Shown in pieces: positions 1 to 6,000 of a stretch of DNA of 7,660 nucleotides. Each line of letters opens with the position of its first letter. Positions within the stretch are counted from its first letter, which is position 1. The DNA is from Flavobacteriales bacterium (GTDB lineage: Bacteria; Bacteroidota; Bacteroidia; Flavobacteriales_F; PHOS-HE28): positions 1 to 7,660 of the forward strand of contig JAGQVR010000136.1 of NCBI GenBank assembly GCA_020437875.1, in the 5' to 3' direction. A program made the translations under genes and the position numbers. The notes under the pieces were generated by a model. The model made no database searches, was not told the origin of the DNA, and worked only from the letters and a program-made list of their open reading frames with translations.

Positions 1-1578
1 CAGCTGCACGAGCAGTCCGTTCCGGATGTACGAATCGTACTCGGCCTTGCCCACTTCCAGTGAAGGCATCACGCCCAGGTCCACCAGCTTCTGATCGAGC
101 AGGTAGTAGAGGGCCACGAGGTCGGCGCGGCCTTCCTCCAGGGTGCTGGCGTAGCTCTTCAGGGTGGCGTCGGGTTCGCCCACGCCCGGCTCCAACTGGC
201 CGCTGGCATGACCCACCACCTCGTGCAGGGCGGTGTGCAGGTTGCCGGCGAGGGCGCCGTGCTGCTTCGCCCGCTCGATCTCCTCCGGATCATGGCAGAA
301 GACCTCGAGGGTGCTGGTGCCGCTGCTCTTCTCGTAGGCGTCGGTGATGTTGCCGAGGCTCACGCTCTTGCTGCCGTGCGCGGCACGGATCCAATCGGCG
401 TTCGGCAGGTTCACGCCGATGGGCGTGCTCGGGGCCGCATCACCGGCCTCGCCCGCCGTGTTGATGAAGCGGTAGGTGATGCCCACCACGTTCTTCTTCT
501 TGTGCTCGGGCAGCAGCGGGCTGTTGTCCTCGAACCATTGCGCGTTGTCCATGATCACGCTCATGTTGCGCGTGGCCTCGGGATCGTTCACCTCCACGAT
601 GCTCTCGTAGCTGCCGCGCTTGCCCAGCGGATCGTTGTACACCTCCACGAAGCCGAGGATGTAATCCACCGAGCTCTTGGTGTCCTTCACCCAGGCCACG
701 TTGAAGTCGTCCCAGGTCTTGAGGTCACCCGTGCGGTAGTACTTCACCAGCAGCTCCAGGGCGGTCTTCTGCTCAGGGGTCTCGGCCACCTCGATGGCCT
801 TCTCCAGCCACTTCACGCTCTCCTCGAGCGCGGCGCCGTAGAGGCCGCCCACCTTGTACACCTCCTCCATCAGCTTGCCGTCCTTGCCGCGCACGAGCTT
901 GCTGTTGATGCCGTAGCTCAGCGGTTCGGCCGCGTCCTTGTTCACACGGCCGGCATAGAAGGCTTCCACCTCCTTCTCGTTGATGTCGTCGCCGTAGAAG
1001 TTGACCGCACTGGCCAGCACGAGGTCCTTGTCCGCATCGAGGCTCACCTTCTTGGCATCGATCGTGGGGTCGAAGATGGCGGCGAGGACCTCGGGCGCGA
1101 GGCTGGCGCCCGAACCGCTGAGCAGCTGCTCGAAGTAGGGCTGCCCGAACTCCGGCGTGTGCTTGTCGTTGCTGTAGTGGTGGTGGATACCGTTGCTGAA
1201 GAAGAACTGCTTGGCATAGACGAGGAAGGCGTCCCAATCGGCACCGGAGCGCTCGCCCTTGTAGTTGTTCAGGATGCTCTCCAGCGCGCGCCGGATGCGC
1301 AGGTTGTGCTTGTAGTTCTGGTCGTACATGATGTCACGACCCGCCAGGCCGGCCATGTTGAGGTAGTAGCAGAGCTTCTTCTGCTGCAGGCTCAACTGGT
1401 CCCAACCGGGGACCTGGTAGCGCAGGACACGGATGTCCGCGAATTGTTCGGCCTCCCACTGGAAGGCATCGGTCTTGGTGCTGTCCGCCTGGGACGATCC
1501 CTCCGCCGTGGAGCCTTGGCCACAGGCAGCGAAGAGGAAGGCCGCGAGAACGGGAACGAGTGATCCACGCATCATCAT
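1..1578 (-). CDS. Dipeptidyl-peptidase III-like zinc metallopeptidase (family M49), lipoprotein, C-terminus cut by window edge
   Basis: M49 peptidases remove dipeptides from the N-terminus of short peptides using one zinc ion. The 526 residues present contain the family zinc motif HEVVGH at residues 452-457 (zinc ligands H452 and H457, catalytic base E453) and the second motif EEGRAD at 481-486, where E482 is the expected third ligand. The short gap between the motifs resembles the compact Bacteroides enzymes rather than the human one. Other family landmarks are a GRDIMYDQNY stretch near residue 80, GIHHHYS at 130-136, and GFVEVYNDP at 309-317, whose E312 plausibly binds the substrate N-terminus. 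The N-terminus has a hydrophobic segment and a lipobox-like FAAC ending at C19, so the enzyme is probably anchored in the envelope and used in peptide scavenging (inference). Three ATG codons stand in tandem (1578, 1575, 1572); any could be the start and all keep the signal. Bacteroidal homologues have roughly 675 residues, so about 150 are missing beyond position 1. It begins 52 bp after the HD gene, with no clear Shine-Dalgarno sequence. Confidence 0.93.
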   Translation of the reverse strand, partial: MMMRGSLVPVLAAFLFAACGQGSTAEGSSQADSTKTDAFQWEAEQFADIRVLRYQVPGWDQLSLQQKKLCYYLNMAGLAGRDIMYDQNYKHNLRIRRALESILNNYKGERSGADWDAFLVYAKQFFFSNGIHHHYSNDKHTPEFGQPYFEQLLSGSGASLAPEVLAAIFDPTIDAKKVSLDADKDLVLASAVNFYGDDINEKEVEAFYAGRVNKDAAEPLSYGINSKLVRGKDGKLMEEVYKVGGLYGAALEESVKWLEKAIEVAETPEQKTALELLVKYYRTGDLKTWDDFNVAWVKDTKSSVDYILGFVEVYNDPLGKRGSYESIVEVNDPEATRNMSVIMDNAQWFEDNSPLLPEHKKKNVVGITYRFINTAGEAGDAAPSTPIGVNLPNADWIRAAHGSKSVSLGNITDAYEKSSGTSTLEVFCHDPEEIERAKQHGALAGNLHTALHEVVGHASGQLEPGVGEPDATLKSYASTLEEGRADLVALYYLLDQKLVDLGVMPSLEVGKAEYDSYIRNGLLVQL

Positions 1579-1630
1579 TGGAATTGAAGAGGACGAATAT
1601 AACCGCCTCGTGCGGGTGGGGCCGGGCGGA

Positions 1631-2113
1631 TCAGCGCACCTTGCGCATCGCGGGCTGCAGGGGCATGTTGGCCTTGGCCTCCTCCACGAGCCGTTTCATG
1701 CGGTGGAAGGCGGTCAGCTGCTTGTTGTAGCGCTTCAGGTCGGCCGGATCGAGCTGGTCCACATGCAAGAGGTCCATCTTGTCGGCCAGGTCGTGCAACT
1801 TCACCCGGATGGCGAGGCCGTCCTGCACCACGCGGTCGATGTACTGTTCGTAGGTCTCCTGCGGGTCGCGCGTGATGTGGGTGAGGGCCTTGACGATGCG
1901 CGGCGAGAAGCCCTTCTTCGTGATGTCCTCCACCGTGAGGTTGCTGCGTTCGAGCACGTCATGCAGGGCGCCGAGCACCTGTTCCTCCAGGTCGTGACCA
2001 CGCATCATCACCCGCATCACATGCAGGATGTAGGGCTTATTGAAGCGGTCCACCTGGCCCCGGTGCACCTTGGCGGCGAGCCTGATCGCGGTCTCCAGGA
2101 GATGCAGTTCCAT
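1631..2113 (-). CDS. Small single-domain HD protein, (p)ppGpp hydrolase-like (SpoT/MESH1-related), with altered active-site residues
   Basis: This 160-residue protein is almost entirely one HD domain of the kind found in the hydrolase half of RelA/SpoT enzymes and in MESH1. Visible landmarks are AAKVHRGQ at 13-20, PYILH at 27-31 (metal ligand H31), ALHDVLE at 49-55 (metal ligands H51 and D52), and VKLHDLADKMD at 104-114, where D108 should be the fourth ligand. There is no synthetase, TGS or ACT domain. The metal ligands are kept, but the usual HDxxED is HDVLER here (R56 for the acidic residue), and the Asn that normally follows D108 by four positions is K112. Hydrolysis of (p)ppGpp or another nucleotide is therefore possible but not assured. 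The protein is probably cytoplasmic, as no signal is seen. Its ATG overlaps the upstream lipoprotein stop by one base (TGATG), which points to translational coupling. The M49 gene follows 52 bp downstream. Automatic annotation often calls this group GTP pyrophosphokinase, which would be misleading here. Confidence 0.85.
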   Translation of the reverse strand: MELHLLETAIRLAAKVHRGQVDRFNKPYILHVMRVMMRGHDLEEQVLGALHDVLERSNLTVEDITKKGFSPRIVKALTHITRDPQETYEQYIDRVVQDGLAIRVKLHDLADKMDLLHVDQLDPADLKRYNKQLTAFHRMKRLVEEAKANMPLQPAMRKVR

Positions 2114-2793
2114 CAGCGCTTCAGTTCGATGCGCAGGTCGAGCGCACGTTCATCCTTGGAAATGGCCTCGAAGTCGGTGCTCAGCTTCACCGTCCGGTCA
2201 TCGGTACGTTCCACCTCCACCCCATCGCCGGACAGGGTGTTCGCCACCGGCTCCGCGAAGGTGAAGCTGTACTTGTACTTCATGGTGCTCAGGATCTCGC
2301 CCGCGCCGGTGCTGTCGCTCTCCTCCTCCTCGTTGCCCATGCCCAGGCCGATGTTGCGGGCGTGGCCGTTGCTCTTGCGCACCAGCGTGTTGCCCTCCCA
2401 GGTGAAGAAGGTGTTCTCCTGACCGGTGGTGTCCTTCAGCAGCACGTTGAGGGCGGCGTTCAGGGCGGTGAGGTCGGCGAAGGCGAAGCTGAGCCGCTGC
2501 ACGTACTCGTCCTTGCTCTTGACCTTCACCTTCTTGATGCCGGGAATGCCCTTCAGGGCCACCATCTCGTCCTTGAGGTCCAGCTTGTCCAGGCCGTCCG
2601 GCTTCTTGCCCTTGTCCTTCCCGTCGCTCATGCTCTCGAAGGCCTTCATCATCTCGCCGAACTGGCTCATGTCCACCACGTACTCCATGGTGCCGCTGCC
2701 GTTCTTCTTGAAGGTGTAATTCTCCTCGATCGTGATGCAGCCGACCAGGGTGGAGAACACCACGAGAAGGCCAAGAAGACGGGTCCGTGACAT
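2113..2793 (-). CDS. Uncharacterised lipoprotein (226 aa)
   Basis: I do not recognise a named family. The protein opens with a typical lipoprotein signal: basic residues, a hydrophobic core and the lipobox LVGC at 16-19, so C19 should be acylated. The mature protein begins CITIEENYTF; there is no Asp at +2, and the two Glu at +4/+5 loosely recall the acidic surface-export signals of Bacteroidota lipoproteins (inference). The body is hydrophilic, with an NGSGTMEY segment at 31-38, a Lys/Asp-rich stretch at about 57-77, a Met/Phe-rich stretch at about 41-55, an acidic patch EEEESD at 155-160, and a C-terminal part that looks beta-rich. No catalytic motif or transmembrane helix beyond the signal is seen. 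The start at 2793 is chosen because it puts the signal peptide exactly at the N-terminus; the frame stays open upstream to 3012, but that extension runs through the repeat region and would bury the signal. Its stop overlaps the HD gene start by one base. Confidence 0.82.
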   Translation of the reverse strand: MSRTRLLGLLVVFSTLVGCITIEENYTFKKNGSGTMEYVVDMSQFGEMMKAFESMSDGKDKGKKPDGLDKLDLKDEMVALKGIPGIKKVKVKSKDEYVQRLSFAFADLTALNAALNVLLKDTTGQENTFFTWEGNTLVRKSNGHARNIGLGMGNEEEESDSTGAGEILSTMKYKYSFTFAEPVANTLSGDGVEVERTDDRTVKLSTDFEAISKDERALDLRIELKR

Positions 2794-2850
2794 GGGGATG
2801 GTAAGGTAGCGACGAAGGTAGGCCCTTCGGCAGGATCGGGAGGTGCTAAT

Positions 2851-2904
2851 GGTACCGCATGGGCTGGCCTTTGTGAGACTCCGGGTCTTCGCCCGGAGTG
2901 ACAG
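2851..2904. repeat. REP-like palindromic element, copy 1
   Basis: A 54-bp unit that begins GGTACC and contains the inverted repeat ACTCCGGG (2878-2885), loop TCTTCG (2886-2891), CCCGGAGT (2892-2899). The second copy lies 91 bp away in the same orientation. By hand alignment 49 of 54 positions agree, and the last 32 positions (2873-2904) are identical. Weaker similarity continues for about 12 bases beyond the end. The all-paired 8-bp stem and extragenic position fit a REP-type element. A role as a transcript-end or mRNA-stability hairpin is also possible. Confidence 0.75.
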
Positions 2905-2941
2905 GCGTTGGGGAGGAAGGCTTGATCCGTTGCTGATGATC

Positions 2942-2995
2942 GGTACCACCTGGGCTGGCGTGGGTGAGACTCCGGGTCTTCGCCCGGAGTGACAG
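2942..2995. repeat. REP-like palindromic element, copy 2
   Basis: Second copy of the element at 2851-2904, in direct orientation. Its stem arms are at 2969-2976 and 2983-2990 with the same six-base loop. The differences from copy 1 are all in the 5' part before the palindrome (five substitutions, no gaps), whereas palindrome, loop and flanks are unchanged. This pattern suggests that the hairpin is the conserved, functional or mobilised part. Confidence 0.75.
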
Positions 2996-3021
2996 CCGCT
3001 GGGTGGGGCCATTACGACAGA

Positions 3022-3039
3022 GCCCCGCTCGCGCGGGGC
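3022..3039 (-). terminator. Candidate transcription terminator hairpin after the T9SS gene
   Basis: A perfect 7-bp stem, GCCCCGC (3022-3028) and GCGGGGC (3033-3039), closes a four-base loop. On the minus strand it begins 23 bases after the stop codon of the 1530-residue gene, where an intrinsic terminator is expected. The bases that follow (TCTGTCGT) are only moderately T-rich, so efficiency is uncertain. Confidence 0.55.
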
Positions 3040-3062
3040 CCGGTCAGGAAGTTCAGTTGGGC

Positions 3063-6000
3063 TTAGCGCACCAAGGGGACGCGCATCGTGCGGCTCGTAC
3101 CCGCATTGCTCACGCGCACGAACCAGATGCCCGTGCTCAGCCCTTCCGCCGGTACGTTCACGCGGGCCGGCGTGCCGGCCACCTGACGGCTCAGGTGCAG
3201 GCGACCCGTGGCATCGAGCACCTCGATGGTCACCGGCTGGCCGTTGTTGAAGGCGTGCTCCACCACGAACTTGTCGTTGGCGAACCAGGCGTTGGTGCCC
3301 GCAGGCGTGTTCGACTGGATGCCCGTGCTGGTCTCCACCATCACCTCGGCGGTCCAGGTGTCGGAGCAGTCGCCATCGGTCACGGTCATGGTCACGGTGT
3401 ATGTGCCCGGTGCGGCGTAGGTGTGGCTCGGCTCGGCCTCCGTGCTGAACTGGCCGTCGCCGAAGGTCCAGACCACTTCGCCCGTGCTGCCCGTGTTCAC
3501 GAAGCTCACCGGTACGTTCACCAGGACGGTCGTGGTGTTCACCTCGGCCATAGCGGTCGGTCCTTCGCCGGCACCGATGGTGAACTCGGGCGTGAAGACC
3601 GTGCAGCCATTGTCATCCATCACGGTGACGGTGTAGGTGCCCGCAGCGGCCACCAGATCCTCCTCCGTGCTGCCATCGCTCCAGGCGTACTGGTAGGGCG
3701 CGGTGCCTCCGAGGACGGTCAGGTCCACACGACCATCCTCAGTGTTCGGGCAGCTCGCCGCCATGTTGGTGGACTCGACCTCCAACATGGTCGGCGCGGT
3801 GATGGTGAAGCTGGTGCTCAGCGCTCCGCAACCGGCATCGCTGCTCACGGCCACGTGGTACTCACCGGCAGCCAGACCATCCACGATGGCCACACCCTCG
3901 GCGATGGTCTGCATGTACATGGTCACGCCATCCGCGTCGGTCCAAGTGATGTCGATGGGTCCCTCACCCACGTGTACCACGGTGCCGCGGCCATCGGTGG
4001 TGTTGTAGCAGGTCGTGGCATCGGCGTACAGCGGCACGGGCACGCTCGCATGCAGCAGCAGGCGCGGCTCCTCGTTGCTGGCATCGGCGGCCATGCTGAA
4101 GGTGTAGCTCGCTCCTTCCACCAAGGGCGTCATGGTGCCGGTCTCGAGGTCCTCGAGCACCAGGCAGCGCAGGCCGATGTTCTCCATGTTCGAGGCGGTG
4201 ACCGTGTAGCTGCCATTGATCTTGGCATCCACCAGGATGGGGATGGCCAATGCCTCGGTGTAGCCCGCCGTCGCGTTGATGGCGAAGAGGCCGGCGCCCA
4301 CGCGGCTGGCGATCTGCGGCGCATCGGGGTGCGAGAAGGTCATCTTGGGCACATCGTCGCCGTCCACACCGGGCGTGCCGATGCCGAAGGCCACCACCGT
4401 TTCATCGCTGAAGGTGTTGACACCGCTGGTGAGCTTCAGGCGCACCCCGTTGAAGGTGCTCTGCTGCGAGCCACCGAAGAAGCCGCCCTGGCGATCGTTC
4501 ACCTTGTCCGCCTCGTCGAAGGAGATGGAGGCGCTGCCAGCGATGGCCTGCACCATGAAGGCCTGGCTGCTCTGGATGGTGTCGTTGCCGCCGTTCGTGC
4601 TGATGTCACTGCTCACATCGTAGGCCGCCACGTTGCCCACGGCGGGGTTGAAGATGTAGACGTAGTCCTCCACGTTTGTGCGGCCGAGGCTGCTGAAGAG
4701 CACCGGGCTGGGCAGCGGGTTGCTCACCGCGTTCCAACCGTCGATGGTGGGTGCGCCGTTGTTGGTGTAGTCCAGGCTGCGGGTGATGGTGGTGGATGCG
4801 ATGTTCGGTGCGCCGGTGACGTCGATGGTGAAGGCCGTGGTGGTGTTGAGGCTGGTGCCGCACCAGGCCGCGAAGCCCTGCCCGGCGTCCAGGGTCTGTG
4901 CGATGCTGCTCACGCCCACCCAACCGGTGTCGATGTGCGCGAAGGTCAACGTCTCATCGTACCAGCGGATGCTCGGCCACAGGATGCCGCTGCCCACCGG
5001 GTTGCTGAAGGTGGGGCTGTGCGAACCGGGGAAGCCGGCGGTGTAGAAGTCGTCCTTCCAATCGTTGACGGTCTGGCCGGCCACGGGGCTGCCCAGGAAG
5101 CGCCAGTTGGTGGCACCTGCGGGGATGTAGCGCTGCACGGTCATGTCGCCGGTGAAGTCGGCGGTGGCGGACACGGGGCCGAGGCGACCGGTGCCGCTGT
5201 TGTCGCTCACGAGGGTGACGCTGCCGAGGCTGGCATCGAACTCACCATCCGCCAGCAGCATGGTGCCGCGGATCTCGATGGCGGCATCGGTGAGCAGGTC
5301 GCCCGGGGTGTTGGCCGTGAGGTCGAAGAGGCTGAGGGTGCTGGTGCTCTCGACGGTGGTGAGGTTCGGCGAGTTGAAGACGAGCGTGCTGTTGTCCGCC
5401 GCCGTCAGGGTGCCGTTGTTGTCGAAGAGGTCGCCGCTCACCGTGAGGGCGAAGGTGCTGGCGAGGTCGAGCTGGCCACCGGCGTCGATGGTGAGGTCGT
5501 CCACACGGGTGTTGGCGTTCAGGTTCACCACATCACCGTTCTGCACCACCATGGTCTTGAAGCGGTCGAAGGTGACGCTGCCCGCGCTGCCCGAGGGCGT
5601 TTCGGACCAGATGGCATCACCCACGTTGCCGTCGGCGCGGCTGTAGTAGGTGGTGGCGCAGTAATCACCGCGGATCTCGATGTCTTCGAGGTTCCAGACC
5701 TCATTACCGCTATTGTTCAACGCAGTAACACGCAAGGCAACGGTGGATGAGTTGTCCGGGATAGTGATAGAAACGTAGGTATAGCCCTCGGTGGTAATGG
5801 TTCCACCAGAACTTGGCTGGAAGCTGGCCGGTGTTCCTGCTGTCGTGCTGGCAACACCCAAGCCGGTGGAATAGCCCCAGCGTGCGTTGCCGTTCCCTTC
5901 GATCCGGATATCGGCCGTGCCTGGGAAGCCAGCACCGTTCAGGTCCACGAAGAAGTCCATGATATCACCATTGTCCGCGCCATTGCCCGAAGTCGTAGCT

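Larger units (their letters stand above)
2794..3062. other. Intergenic region between the lipoprotein gene and the T9SS gene
   Basis: These 269 bases hold no convincing gene. They contain a GC hairpin close to the T9SS gene stop and two copies of a palindromic 54-bp element. The leader of the lipoprotein gene should lie in the remaining part nearest 2794. An octamer TACCTTCG on the minus strand at 2820-2813 is one base from the Bacteroidota -7 consensus TAnnTTTG, but no matching -33 TTTG is found at the right distance, so no promoter is called. Confidence 0.8.

Noticed and set aside
208..1563. A 451-codon plus-strand open frame opposite the M49 gene
   Set aside because: It is Val/Leu/His/Ala-rich without domain features and lies exactly opposite a frame with the M49 zinc motifs, so it is a compositional shadow.
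1594..1601. TATATTCG on the minus strand as a -7 promoter element for the M49 gene
   Set aside because: It is one base from TAnnTTTG, but no -33 TTTG lies 19-21 bases upstream, and it would leave a very short leader. It remains possible but unsupported.
1603..1629. Possible terminator hairpin between the HD and M49 genes (CCGCC / GGCGG)
   Set aside because: A five-base stem with a 17-base loop is too weak in DNA this GC-rich and would be expected by chance.
1433..2422. A 329-codon plus-strand open frame across the HD and lipoprotein genes
   Set aside because: It spans two well-supported minus-strand genes and their junction, and its product has no coherent domain.
2851..2995. CRISPR-like array
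   Set aside because: Only two copies exist, the repeat is longer than usual with diverged ends, and no cas gene is present in the window.
2794..3012. N-terminal extension of the lipoprotein frame up to 3012
   Set aside because: The extension reads through both palindromic repeats and would place the signal peptide and lipobox more than 70 residues inside the protein.
2964..5750. A 928-codon open frame on the plus strand, opposite the T9SS gene
   Set aside because: Its product is dominated by Gly, Ala, Val and His with no recognisable domain or signal, as expected for the antisense of a GC-rich gene with strong third-position bias. The minus-strand frame shows clear domains from signal peptide to sorting domain.
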